Below the pieces are notes generated by a model, which saw only the letters and a list, made by a program, of their open reading frames with translations, was not told where the DNA came from and ran no database searches. A stretch of DNA of 64,000 nucleotides from positions 496,001 through 560,000 of the forward strand of contig NZ_CP041660.1 in the NCBI RefSeq assembly GCF_007289895.1. The letters are read 5' to 3'. Shown piece by piece: positions 1-8,892 of the stretch. The position numbers were made by a program, and so were the translations under genes. Source of the stretch: Catenovulum sediminis (GTDB lineage Bacteria > Pseudomonadota > Gammaproteobacteria > Enterobacterales > Alteromonadaceae). Each line of letters starts with the position of its first letter. Position 1 is the first letter of the stretch.

Positions 1-17
1 AAATAAAAACCAATATT

Positions 18-722
18 TTATACAAAGCTGCTGGTCGCTAAACGTTTTTCAACGGCTTTTAAATGTATTTGCGTCACTGCTTTCGCTTTTTCAGCATCGC
101 GCTGCATTAACGCATCAACCATAGCTTTATGCTCGCTGATCACCGCATCTGCAACTTTATCTCTGAGTTTATGGTGAAATTGTTTATTCACAGCGGACGT
201 TTCCCGTGCACTCCAAAGCCATTCGTACATCGGAATTAATGCATTATTGCGGGTTGCTTTGACAATTGTCAGGTGAAACAAGTGATCAATTTGTTCAGCT
301 TTGGCAACATCACCATTTTTTGTCGCTTCTTCCATCGTCAGCAACAGGTTTTTCAGCTGATGCAACTCTGCGTTGCTGATTCTTTCAGCGGCCAAACCTG
401 CCGCTTCAACTTCAATGATTTGTCGGGTTTCGATAATTTCAAAAGGGCCGGGTAAATCGTCGGTTAACTGGAGCGACTCTAACCCTTTACTTGGCGCTAA
501 TGCGTATATGCCTGAGCCAGAGCGAATTTCAACGAGCTTACTGACTTCCAGTGCAATCATTGCTTCGCGAATGGTTGAACGGCTCACCTGATAACGCGCC
601 GCTAATTCACGCTCGGCGGGGAAGCGCTGACCGACCGCCACTTCACCCTGCTCGACCAATTCAGCCAATTTACCTGCTATTTGCAGATATAATCTTTTAG
701 ATTCATTTTCAACATTTAACAT
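18..722 (-). CDS. GntR/FadR-family transcriptional regulator (UxuR/ExuR-like)
   Basis: Predicted DNA-binding regulator of 234 residues. Residues about 8-76 form a GntR winged helix-turn-helix (RFPAERELAARYQVSRSTIRE is the recognition region). Residues about 95-220 form an all-helical FCD effector domain with the usual Asp/His metal-site pattern (DHLFHLTIV, then SEHK). The N-terminal half resembles the hexuronate regulators ExuR and UxuR, so the effector is probably a sugar acid or related compound; that is inference. A CAGGAG-type ribosome site precedes the ATG. It is divergent from the oxidoreductase operon starting at 934. Near-palindromes at 798-810 and 896-908 in the shared intergenic region, repeated at 7832-7844, are its likely operators. 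Confidence 0.88.
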   Translation of the reverse strand: MLNVENESKRLYLQIAGKLAELVEQGEVAVGQRFPAERELAARYQVSRSTIREAMIALEVSKLVEIRSGSGIYALAPSKGLESLQLTDDLPGPFEIIETRQIIEVEAAGLAAERISNAELHQLKNLLLTMEEATKNGDVAKAEQIDHLFHLTIVKATRNNALIPMYEWLWSARETSAVNKQFHHKLRDKVADAVISEHKAMVDALMQRDAEKAKAVTQIHLKAVEKRLATSSFV

Positions 723-797
723 GTTTGAGTTACAGCTCCTGATTAAGTGCGCATATTATGCCGAAAGCCGTGTGATATTTAAATACTTAAGTCAAAA

Positions 798-810
798 GGC
801 CTGACCAATT
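798..810. promoter_or_regulatory. Candidate GntR operator O1
   Basis: GGCCTGACCAATT, about 75 bp upstream of the GntR gene start. The same motif occurs inverted at 896-908 and again at 7832-7844. Its position suggests autoregulation. Confidence 0.5.
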
Positions 811-862
811 AAATTTCGCTTCCAAAGCCGAATAAACCTGTTTTCTTTTTACTTGTTAACAT

Positions 863-908
863 TTGACCTAAGCTACTTTATTCCAATATACTAATTTGGT
901 CAGGCCAA
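863..908 (+). promoter_or_regulatory. Promoter of the 934 operon with overlapping operator O2
   Basis: A sigma70-like promoter is visible: TTGACC at 863-868, an 18-bp spacer, and TATACT at 887-892. The near-palindrome TTGGTCAGGCCAA at 896-908 starts 3 bp after the -10 box and would cover the transcription start. A bound GntR-family protein would therefore repress. Confidence 0.55.
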
Positions 909-933
909 TAATTAGAGTATAGTTGAAATTCCC

Positions 934-3363
934 ATGCCTAAAAAAACAAACAGAAAAATAAACACAAAAATAGTTAATCAAAGTCTTATCTCGCTCAGCC
1001 TTATTCTTGCGTTTACCGGTTGTGCTAATCAAGCCGCAGACAATGCGCCTGAGAATGCGGTAGACAAACAAGTAAAAGCGACCCAAACAAAAAGCGAAAA
1101 AGCGAACCCGGGAGATCGTGAAGGCCATGTAATGACCGAAGTGGTGCCGCGCGATATGATTCCACAAGCCCCTATTTTAGATAGCGAACAAGCATTAGCA
1201 TCGTTTAAAGTGCATCCAGAATTTGAATTAGAGTTAATTGCCGATAGTCCGCTGATATATGATCCGGTTGTCATTCAATACGACGCCGCCGGACGCATCT
1301 GGGCATTAGAAATGACCACTTTTATGCCGGATGCACAAGCAAACGGTGAAATGCAGCATGAAAGCCAGATTGTCGTACTGACAGATACTAACCAAGACGG
1401 AAAAATGGACGACCGTCAGGTGATTATTGAAAAATTACTTCTGCCCAGAGCGCTCGCATTTGTGCAGGAAGGTATCTTGTGGGCCGATCATGAATCTTTG
1501 TACTTTACACAAATAGCAGACCACAACGGAAAAATCAGTGCCGTTAAAACAGAAGTTGTTGACGCTGAATATGCCAAAGGGGGGAATTTAGAACACAAAC
1601 CCAATGGTTTATTATTCAGTTTAGATAACTGGTATTACAATGCAAAATCATCCGTTAAATACCGCCCTTACCCATTGGATGCAAAATTACCCGAAGGCGC
1701 GACCGAGATTTACCGCAACCCATTCTGGAAATTTGCAAAAGCCCATACTGAATATCGAGGCCAATGGGGTTTAGCTCAGGATGACTACGGCAGACATTAT
1801 TTTAATCATAACTCCAGCCCTATTTTAACCTCATCTTTTATCCCGGATGTTGCAAACCGCAACCCCAGATATAAATTCCCTAAAGACGTGCTCAACCAAA
1901 ATGTGGGAACAACAGATGTTTATCCTATACGTGTTACACCCGGTTTAAACCGAGGCTACAACCGCGGTATGTACGATGATGAATTTAGGCTAAAAGCTCA
2001 CACGGCGGCCTGTGGTCCACTTATTTATCGCGGCAATCAGTTCCCGGGCGAGTATTACGGTATTGGGTTAGTTTCTGAGCCTGCCGGTAATTTAGTTAAA
2101 GCAACGCGTATAGAAGAGCAAAATGGTTTGCTCACGGGCGAAAACCTGTTTGATAAACAAGAAATTCTCGCCTCGACCGATGAAAGATTCAGACCGGTAA
2201 ACGCATATAATGCACCGGATGGTACAGTGACTTTAGTCGACTTTTATCACGGTATTATTCAACACAGAACTTTTTTAACAAGCTATCTGCACGACCAAAT
2301 AAAAATGCGTGACTTAGAGCGCAGCAAGCATGTTGGTCGTTTATACCGCATCAAACACAAATCATCTGCAATACCTAAAGTTCAGTATTTAGATAAATTA
2401 TCTGCCATCGAACTCGTGCCTTTTTTAGCACATGACAATGGCTGGCACAGAGATACGGCGCAGCATTTGTTGGTGATGAAACAGGATAAAAGTGTACTCC
2501 CTGAACTGCGTAAAATGGCGACATCGCATCCGAACCATCTCGCACAAATAAAAGCCTTGTGGACGTTAGAAGGATTAGGTGTTGTTGAGTTAAATATACT
2601 GCAAACTGCAGCACTGAACAAAAATGCCAAAGTGCAGCGCTCGGTTTATCGCCTTGCTGAACAATTAAATACCAGCGCGACACTGCAAGACTGGTTACAG
2701 CAACAAGCAGAAAATACAAATGCAGAAGCAGCGCAGGCACTTTCGCTTGCTATCGGCACGCATAAAGCTTGGCCTGCGTTAACCACCTTAATCAATAAAT
2801 ATGGTGTCAATCACTTCACCTTTGCGGCATTGGCACATGCTGAAAAAGCTTATTTAGCCGCCGAAGGGAAAAACATCAGCACAGCTAACAAAGAAAAAAT
2901 CACCTTGGTGATGAATATTGATCCTAACAAAAAGCACAAAAAAACACTTAGCGGTGAATCATTATTGAGCTTTGGCCGAGGTAAAAACCTGTATGAAGGC
3001 AAAGCGGCTTGTTTTGGTTGTCACGGTGCCAACGGCGAAGGTAGCGCAATTGTGCCACCTTTAAATAACAGTGAATGGGTGACCAAATCAAAAGATAAAC
3101 TGGCCGCTATTTTATTACACGGCTTAAGCGGACCTATTGAAGTGAATGGTCAAGCGTACAACTCCCCTATGGTCATGCCAGGTTTGGCGGGTAACAACCA
3201 GATTTCAGATCAGGATTTAGCCGATATTGCGACCTATATTCGTAACGCTTGGGATAATCAGGCACAAGCGGTAAAAGCAGACGACATTAAAAAAATGCGC
3301 GCTGAAACGAAAACGCAGACGATACCTTATACCGCGGAAACTTTATCCGCCAAATTTAAATAA
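934..3363 (+). CDS. Lipoprotein dehydrogenase-like propeller fused to cytochrome c (PVC-type haem-binding)
   Basis: Protein of 809 residues with a lipoprotein signal peptide (lipobox FTGC, Cys30). Residues about 75-470 resemble the membrane-bound dehydrogenase propeller found in PVC-type cytochromes. Residues about 480-660 look like helical HEAT-type repeats. The C-terminus is a class I cytochrome c domain with haem motif CFGCH at 693-697 and a later PMVMPGL that can supply the axial Met. It should sit in the periplasm on a membrane and pass electrons from oxidation of a sugar or alcohol to the respiratory chain. The substrate is unknown. It is first in a co-directional set with two Gfo/Idh/MocA genes and a transporter, which suggests a keto-sugar pathway. 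Confidence 0.8.
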   Translation: MPKKTNRKINTKIVNQSLISLSLILAFTGCANQAADNAPENAVDKQVKATQTKSEKANPGDREGHVMTEVVPRDMIPQAPILDSEQALASFKVHPEFELELIADSPLIYDPVVIQYDAAGRIWALEMTTFMPDAQANGEMQHESQIVVLTDTNQDGKMDDRQVIIEKLLLPRALAFVQEGILWADHESLYFTQIADHNGKISAVKTEVVDAEYAKGGNLEHKPNGLLFSLDNWYYNAKSSVKYRPYPLDAKLPEGATEIYRNPFWKFAKAHTEYRGQWGLAQDDYGRHYFNHNSSPILTSSFIPDVANRNPRYKFPKDVLNQNVGTTDVYPIRVTPGLNRGYNRGMYDDEFRLKAHTAACGPLIYRGNQFPGEYYGIGLVSEPAGNLVKATRIEEQNGLLTGENLFDKQEILASTDERFRPVNAYNAPDGTVTLVDFYHGIIQHRTFLTSYLHDQIKMRDLERSKHVGRLYRIKHKSSAIPKVQYLDKLSAIELVPFLAHDNGWHRDTAQHLLVMKQDKSVLPELRKMATSHPNHLAQIKALWTLEGLGVVELNILQTAALNKNAKVQRSVYRLAEQLNTSATLQDWLQQQAENTNAEAAQALSLAIGTHKAWPALTTLINKYGVNHFTFAALAHAEKAYLAAEGKNISTANKEKITLVMNIDPNKKHKKTLSGESLLSFGRGKNLYEGKAACFGCHGANGEGSAIVPPLNNSEWVTKSKDKLAAILLHGLSGPIEVNGQAYNSPMVMPGLAGNNQISDQDLADIATYIRNAWDNQAQAVKADDIKKMRAETKTQTIPYTAETLSAKFK

Positions 3364-3403
3364 AAAGTACACAACACAATAATAAGACTGGCAGGGAATA
3401 TAA

Positions 3404-4555
3404 ATGCAAAACAATATGATAAAACTGGGTGTGATTGGGCTAGGTAATATCGCCCAACAGCACATCCAGAATATACAATCCGGTGAGGTTACACATTGTA
3501 AAATTACGGCACTGTGTTCGCGTAACAAATCTGATTTGGCAGATAAGTTAGGCGCGCAGCATTTTAGCTGTTACCAAGCGCTTATCGATTCAACTGAAGT
3601 AGATGCTGTATTAATCGCTACGCCAACAATGTCGCACTTTGAAATTGCTCAGTATGCGCTGCAAAAAGGTGTGCATGTGATGCTGGAAAAACCAATCGGT
3701 TTATCTTCTTACGAAGGCGAAAAATTGATTGCCAGTGCAAAGCCGCAAACCCGCTTTGCCGTTATGTTAAATCAGCGCACTGATCCAGCCTACCGCAAAA
3801 TTAAACACATCATCGACGCTGGCCGTTTGGGTGAAATCACGCGAACACATTGGACAATGACTAACTGGTTTCGGCCAGAAGTTTATTTTCAGGTCAGTGA
3901 CTGGCGAGCAACTTGGAAAGGCGAAGGGGGTGGTGCACTGCTGAATCAATGCATTCACAACCTAGATATTTTTCAGTGGGTTTGTGGCCTGCCAAAACAA
4001 ATCACAGCTTTTTGTGAATTTGGTAAATACCACAATATTGAAGTAGAAGATGAAGTGAGTGCTTACTTTAAATATGCCAACAATGCGACCGGAATTTTTG
4101 TTGCATCAACCGGTGAAGCACCGGGCGTCAATCGATTTGATATTATTGGTGATAAAGGCAGCTTACATTTTGATGGTGGCCAGTTAATTCAAAAAATTAA
4201 TTCGCACAGCACCCGCGAATATTGCCAGTCAACGCATGACATGTTTGGTATGCCCGAGGTCACGGTGACGGACATAACGCCAAATGAACAAGTCAATCAG
4301 CATGCGATTATTATGAACAATTTTGTGCAATCGATATTATTTGATGAAGCATTAATGACACCTGCCACAGAAGGACTTGCCTCACTGGATATCGCCAACG
4401 CTATGTTGCTTTCAAGCTGGCAACACCAAGCGGTAGAGCTGCCTCTTGACAGAACACGGTATCAAGCAGAACTGCATAAAAAAGTAGGCGCTTCTACATT
4501 AAGGCAAAAAGCCGACATTGAAGCCAATATAGATATGGCAAAATCGTATCGTTAA
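3404..4555 (+). CDS. Gfo/Idh/MocA family NAD(P)-dependent oxidoreductase
   Basis: Cytoplasmic oxidoreductase of 383 residues. The N-terminal Rossmann motif is GVIGLGNIAQQH (residues 8-19), and the family EKP signature is present (MLEKPIGL), followed by the alpha/beta C-terminal domain. No Tat or Sec signal is seen. These enzymes oxidise or reduce sugars, inositols and sugar acids. The exact substrate cannot be read from sequence. It lies 40 bp downstream of the cytochrome fusion, with an AGGGAA ribosome site before the ATG, and 35 bp upstream of the transporter gene, so it is probably in one operon with them. Confidence 0.85.
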   Translation: MQNNMIKLGVIGLGNIAQQHIQNIQSGEVTHCKITALCSRNKSDLADKLGAQHFSCYQALIDSTEVDAVLIATPTMSHFEIAQYALQKGVHVMLEKPIGLSSYEGEKLIASAKPQTRFAVMLNQRTDPAYRKIKHIIDAGRLGEITRTHWTMTNWFRPEVYFQVSDWRATWKGEGGGALLNQCIHNLDIFQWVCGLPKQITAFCEFGKYHNIEVEDEVSAYFKYANNATGIFVASTGEAPGVNRFDIIGDKGSLHFDGGQLIQKINSHSTREYCQSTHDMFGMPEVTVTDITPNEQVNQHAIIMNNFVQSILFDEALMTPATEGLASLDIANAMLLSSWQHQAVELPLDRTRYQAELHKKVGASTLRQKADIEANIDMAKSYR

Positions 4556-4590
4556 TGCAAACAGCAAATTGATTAAGGAAGCTACAACAA

Positions 4591-5967
4591 ATGTCGCAAT
4601 CTGATGCTAACACGCAACAAAATATAGAACTGCTACAAAGCTTAGCTGCTAAAGCATGGTATAAGCGAGTACCTACTTACCTTAAATTAAGCGGTCCAGG
4701 CTGGTTGCAAGGTGCAATGACGCTGGGCGGTGGGAGTGCGGTCACCTCACTGACGATAGGTGCATTATTTGGTTATGAATTATTATGGGTACAGCCGGTC
4801 GCGATGATCATTGGCTGTATTATGTTATTTGCATTGTCTCACCAAACTTTAAATACCCAAATAAAACCCTTTGAAGCAATGAAAAAGCACGTTAACCCTG
4901 CCCTTGCTTGGGGTTGGGCGATCGCCGCATTTGCTTCCAGTATTATTTGGGGATTTGCCCACTACCCGCTCAGTGCCGGTATGCTAGAAGAAATTATATT
5001 AGTGACGTCTGGCTTTTCGGTTGATGAAGAAAATACCCTAACACGCGATCTTTATTTGCTGGTTTTGGCCATTGTCGTCTGGGCCGGCTGCGCTTTTACC
5101 GCATGGCGTTATGGCGATCATGGCAAAGCAGTCAATGTTTTTGAAACCGGCATAAAATTATTAAGCAGTATGATAGTGGTTGCCTTTGCTTGGGTTGTGA
5201 TTTCCGCTTCATTAAATGGAAAAATTGACTGGGCTGCGGTATTAGCCGGCTATATTCCATCTTCATTTCCGTCCGATGCACAAGGTGTCACCGTGGTGAT
5301 GGCTGCACTTGGCAGTGCTGTGGGTATTAATATGACCTTTATTTATGGCTATACCCTGCTGTATAAAAAATGGGATGCACGCCATAGCGAATTATCCCGA
5401 TACGATATCGGGTTAGGCTTAGTCATCCCTTATATTCTGGTTACTGGCTTAATTTCAATCGCGGCAGCGGGGGCGTTTTATGGCTCGGATATGGATATTC
5501 AGGGAAAACTCAGCCCAACCCAAGCTGGTACTATGTTTATGTCAGCCGGTTTAGATGAAGTCACCAGCCGCTTAATTTTTGCTTTTGGTATATTGGGCAT
5601 GGCGGTTGGTTCTTTGGTCATGCATATGTTGTGCTGCGGCTCCGCAGCGGCGGCGATGTTTAATTGGTCTGAGTCTAGTCGAAAATATAAATGGGCATTG
5701 CTGGCTCCTACGCCGGCTATTTTAGGGGTTTTTGTTTGGTCGAGCATGGGCGCTTATGTGGTATTGCCCACCTCTGCAATTTGTGGATTTTTATTACCCA
5801 TAGCGTATATAGGCTGGGCCATTCTAAACAACAAAAAATCTTATTTGGGCGATGCAACCCCGCAAGGTAGCCGCAGAGTGATTTTCAATATCGCCATGGC
5901 ATTGTGCATTATCACAGTAATGTGCAGTGTGACCTATTCCACTTTAGTTAAAATGGGTTATTTATAA
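4591..5967 (+). CDS. Nramp-fold membrane transporter, non-canonical
   Basis: Integral membrane protein of 458 residues with about 11 hydrophobic segments; the overall fold resembles the Nramp (natural resistance-associated macrophage protein) family. Classic Nramp metal ligands are missing. The TM1 DPGN motif is replaced by a stretch around GPGWLQGAMTLGGG, and the TM6 MPH-type motif by GINMTFIYGY. It therefore probably does not carry Mn2+ or Fe2+ in the usual way. Placement between two sugar oxidoreductases suggests uptake of the pathway substrate or an associated ion; that is inference. AAGGAAG precedes the ATG. The stop overlaps the next start (TAATG), so the two genes are translationally coupled. 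Confidence 0.7.
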   Translation: MSQSDANTQQNIELLQSLAAKAWYKRVPTYLKLSGPGWLQGAMTLGGGSAVTSLTIGALFGYELLWVQPVAMIIGCIMLFALSHQTLNTQIKPFEAMKKHVNPALAWGWAIAAFASSIIWGFAHYPLSAGMLEEIILVTSGFSVDEENTLTRDLYLLVLAIVVWAGCAFTAWRYGDHGKAVNVFETGIKLLSSMIVVAFAWVVISASLNGKIDWAAVLAGYIPSSFPSDAQGVTVVMAALGSAVGINMTFIYGYTLLYKKWDARHSELSRYDIGLGLVIPYILVTGLISIAAAGAFYGSDMDIQGKLSPTQAGTMFMSAGLDEVTSRLIFAFGILGMAVGSLVMHMLCCGSAAAAMFNWSESSRKYKWALLAPTPAILGVFVWSSMGAYVVLPTSAICGFLLPIAYIGWAILNNKKSYLGDATPQGSRRVIFNIAMALCIITVMCSVTYSTLVKMGYL

Positions 5968-7064
5968 TGACAACTGAACCTAATATAACACCTAATATAA
6001 AAGATGGCGCTAACTATGCGCCTGTTGGCCAGTCGGTAAAAGTTGTTGGACCAAACGAATTTTATTTTTCAGTCGCATTTTTAGATCATGGCCATATTCA
6101 CGGCCAGACAAACGGACTACTGCAAGCCGGCGCAACCTTACGTTATGTGTACGATCCGGATCCCAACAAAGTAAAAGCCTACTGCGAAAAATACCCAGCT
6201 GCAATCGTTGCTGACAGTTTTGAGCAAATCTTAACGGATGATAAAACCCAGTTAGTTGCAGCAGCTGCGATCCCACATTTACGCGCTGATATTGGCATTC
6301 AGGTGATGCAAGCCGGTAAAGACTATTTTACCGACAAATCACCTTTTACCACACTCGAACAATTGGCTCAGGTGAAAGCAGTCACAGCGCACAGCAAGCA
6401 AATTTACGCTGTCTATTATGCTGAAAGATTACATAACGAAGCCGCTTGGCAAGCCGGCGAATTAATTAAACAAGGCGCAATCGGGCGGGTACTACAGGTC
6501 ATCAACTTAGCGCCACATCGACTGGCTAAAGCAAACCGCCCGGATTGGTTTTTTGATAAACAACAATACGGCGGCATATTAACCGATATCGGTTCGCATC
6601 AGGTTGAACAGTTTTTAACATACGCTGGTGAACAGAATGCAAAAATCAATTTTGCCCGAGCAAGTAACTTAAATAATCCAGATAAAGCGGGTTTAGAAGA
6701 TTTTGGCGAAATATCCATGACAGGTGAAAATGGCACTTCGTTTTACACCCGAGTAGATTGGTTTACGCCAGAAGGCCAAGCCACTTGGGGCGACGGTCGC
6801 AGTTTTATTATTGGTACACAAGGCAACATTGAAATACGGAAATATAATGATGTAGCCAGACAAGCCCCTGCTTCTAAACTTTTCATTACCGATGGTACAC
6901 AAGAGCAGGAAATTGATTGTTATGGCCAATCTAGCTTCCCCTATTTTGGTCAGTTAATTATGGATTGTATCAACCGCACTGAAACGGCAATGTCACAAGC
7001 CCATACCTTTAAAGCGGCAGAGCTCAGTATGCTGGCACAACAAATGGCAGACAGTGAGCTTTAA
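5967..7064 (+). CDS. Gfo/Idh/MocA family oxidoreductase
   Basis: 365-residue member of the same superfamily as the gene at 3404 but clearly diverged from it. The Rossmann strand follows an unusual lead-in of about 30 residues; the nucleotide-binding loop region is FLDHGHIHGQ, and a lysine-containing DKSPF replaces the usual EKP. The C-terminal domain contains YGGILTDIGSHQVEQ, a typical catalytic helix with Asp and His. Its start overlaps the transporter stop by one base. Its stop shares bases with the converging DUF1080 gene inside a 22-bp palindrome. It is probably the second redox step of the pathway encoded here. Confidence 0.82.
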   Translation: MTTEPNITPNIKDGANYAPVGQSVKVVGPNEFYFSVAFLDHGHIHGQTNGLLQAGATLRYVYDPDPNKVKAYCEKYPAAIVADSFEQILTDDKTQLVAAAAIPHLRADIGIQVMQAGKDYFTDKSPFTTLEQLAQVKAVTAHSKQIYAVYYAERLHNEAAWQAGELIKQGAIGRVLQVINLAPHRLAKANRPDWFFDKQQYGGILTDIGSHQVEQFLTYAGEQNAKINFARASNLNNPDKAGLEDFGEISMTGENGTSFYTRVDWFTPEGQATWGDGRSFIIGTQGNIEIRKYNDVARQAPASKLFITDGTQEQEIDCYGQSSFPYFGQLIMDCINRTETAMSQAHTFKAAELSMLAQQMADSEL

Positions 7065-7073
7065 AGCTCACTG
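7052..7073. terminator. Shared palindrome across two converging stop codons
   Basis: A perfect 22-bp palindrome is centred between 7062 and 7063, with arms CAGTGAGCTTT. The plus-strand stop (7062-7064) and the minus-strand stop (7061-7063) both lie in the central TTTAAA. It could fold in both transcripts, but no long T-run follows, so termination is an inference. Confidence 0.4.
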
Positions 7074-7807
7074 ATGCGGATATCTTTAAATCGAATGATG
7101 TTTGTACGATCACCCGTTTTCTTGTAACTATGGCTGCCATGGTGCTGAATACCAATGTAGCCTTCGGTATCTTTAGTATCAATTACATGGGTGGTTAAAA
7201 CACCATTTAAGAATATTTTAATCTCATTACCACGACATTCGATACGGTATTGATTCCAGTCATTGGCTTTATATGCATTGGCTTTTTCGTCTGTCCAAAC
7301 TGGCGATAAATTTTGTTTAAAGTCTGAATCTGGAAAAGAGCGTTTATCATGCAGCGGATTTAACCACTGGCGACGACCTTGATCATATAAACCACCACTC
7401 CATTTACGTGGGCTTGGATCTACTTCGGCCTGATAGCCATACGCCACTTGATAATCCCCTTTTACCCGGGTTTGCGCACGAAACAAAATGCCTGAATTGG
7501 AATATTCTTTAACATCTGGCAATTTAACCTGTGCTTCTAGAATAAAATCCTTGTATTTTTTCTTGCTCAGATAAAACCAGTTACCCGATGAGATAAGGTG
7601 CATTTCATCACCAACTAACTTGGCGTCACCATATTCATATATGTTTTGCCAGTTTTCTAAAGATTGGCTGAGTACTTGATATGGCTGTGCGGTTGAAGAT
7701 GTACCGCTATTTTGATTATTCGCTTGATTGTTATTCGTATTTTCAGGCGTCGTATTTGCACATGCGGTTAACAAGGCAAAAGTGACGGATATTGCTATTT
7801 TTTTCAT
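7061..7807 (-). CDS. DUF1080 lipoprotein (3-keto-disaccharide hydrolase family)
   Basis: Concanavalin-type beta-sandwich protein of about 248 residues. The start is placed at the ATG at 7807, giving MKKIAISVTFALLTACANT, a lipoprotein signal with lipobox LTAC. An in-frame ATG at 7825 would add six residues. The mature part after a Gln/Asn/Thr-rich spacer carries DUF1080 features (SNSGILFRAQ, NQYRIECRGNEIKIFLNG, GYIGIQHHG). Characterised family members cleave 3-keto-glycosides. It faces the operon ending at 7064. An oxidase or reductase making a 3-keto sugar and this hydrolase would form one pathway, which I infer from context. A repeat of the putative GntR operator sits just upstream. Confidence 0.82.
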   Translation of the reverse strand: MKKIAISVTFALLTACANTTPENTNNNQANNQNSGTSSTAQPYQVLSQSLENWQNIYEYGDAKLVGDEMHLISSGNWFYLSKKKYKDFILEAQVKLPDVKEYSNSGILFRAQTRVKGDYQVAYGYQAEVDPSPRKWSGGLYDQGRRQWLNPLHDKRSFPDSDFKQNLSPVWTDEKANAYKANDWNQYRIECRGNEIKIFLNGVLTTHVIDTKDTEGYIGIQHHGSHSYKKTGDRTNIIRFKDIRISEL

Positions 7808-7831
7808 ATTTGGTCTAACCCCCATATAATC

Positions 7832-7870
7832 GGCCTGACCAATTATGCAATCCTAACTGTCTTTACGCAA
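7832..7870 (-). promoter_or_regulatory. Promoter of the DUF1080 gene with GntR operator O3
   Basis: On the minus strand TTGCGT (7870-7865), a 17-bp spacer and CATAAT (7847-7842) form a plausible promoter. The operator-like GGCCTGACCAATT (7832-7844) abuts the -10 box, the same geometry as at the 934 promoter. The whole element fits in the short gap between this gene and its upstream neighbour. Confidence 0.5.
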
Positions 7871-7872
7871 GC

Positions 7873-8892
7873 TCATTCCGTACAAAAGGCATAAAACAAA
7901 CAGTCATTTTGTGCAATCCGCCGGTTACTGGTTGCCATAAAAATACGCAGTGAATGTGCTGTATATAGCTTGCCATCCTGACAGTACAAAATATTGTCCG
8001 ATTGAACTTCACCCGCTTCATTGCGTACTGTAAAAGGTTCGATACCCAATTTGCTCCAGCCCAAAAAACAATCTGCGCGGGTTTTACCCATATTATGCTG
8101 CTCGATATCCGACACTAGAGTGACATCAGCAGATTCATCTTTATGCTCAGCAAACACCAGTTTAATATTTTTATCAATTTCTAAACGCAGCGGGTGTTCA
8201 ATGATATCGACCAATTTATAGTGATGACCCGCAAACAAGTTTTCAGCCTGTAAAAACTCATGTAACCCCTGATAAGCCATTTCATGTGCTAACTGATCCT
8301 GCGATCCACCACACTCAACAGTAACAATCGGGCAGCCAAAGTCTTGCTCCATTAACGAGCCTAACTGCAATCTTGTATAAATTACACTTTGGCAGAAAAA
8401 AGAAGCCAACGCTTGATAAGGCATTTCAATTCGCGTTGTTACACAAAAAGCGGGGCTAGAACCAGAGGTATTGTGCATATCAATCACAGCTTCTGGGTGC
8501 ACTTCTGAAATAGCCTGCAGGATAGAAGCAGCGCGCAGCTTAACTGCTTGATCTTCTACTTTAAGAGAAAAGCAGCGGTTTAAATCGTGAATGTCGTTTA
8601 AATAGCGGGTTGTAAAATAAGGCGGTTGCTGCGCCGCTTCGACCGCTGAAATAATAAACCGAACGTTACAAATGGGGGTTTCGTTGCCTTTTAGCCAACG
8701 ATGCACCGCATAAAAACCGGATGGCTCATTGCCATGCACCAGCACAGAAACAACACGCGTACGGTTTGTATCTTGACCTTCTACGTCAATCACAACCCCA
8801 CTTTGTAAACTCACCAGCCATTGTTCAGGATCATCGGGCAATTGCGTCCGGTCGATATGAACATAGTGAATTTTTGCCAGTTTTATAGCCAT
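7873..8892 (-). CDS. M14-family aspartoacylase / succinylglutamate desuccinylase-like enzyme
   Basis: Zinc carboxypeptidase-fold enzyme of about 339 residues. The start is taken at the ATG at 8892 because GGGGGTA lies 4 bp upstream; an in-frame GTG at 8913 lacks such a site. Visible motifs are VHGNEPSG (zinc ligands H53 and E56), DLNRCF (substrate-binding Asn-Arg), IDMHNTSG (third zinc ligand His) and VECGGSQDQ (catalytic Glu). The family removes acyl groups from amino acids and related amides. Its substrate here is unknown. It is upstream of and co-directional with the DUF1080 gene but separated from it by a promoter, so membership in the keto-sugar pathway is uncertain. Confidence 0.8.
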   Translation of the reverse strand: MAIKLAKIHYVHIDRTQLPDDPEQWLVSLQSGVVIDVEGQDTNRTRVVSVLVHGNEPSGFYAVHRWLKGNETPICNVRFIISAVEAAQQPPYFTTRYLNDIHDLNRCFSLKVEDQAVKLRAASILQAISEVHPEAVIDMHNTSGSSPAFCVTTRIEMPYQALASFFCQSVIYTRLQLGSLMEQDFGCPIVTVECGGSQDQLAHEMAYQGLHEFLQAENLFAGHHYKLVDIIEHPLRLEIDKNIKLVFAEHKDESADVTLVSDIEQHNMGKTRADCFLGWSKLGIEPFTVRNEAGEVQSDNILYCQDGKLYTAHSLRIFMATSNRRIAQNDCLFYAFCTE

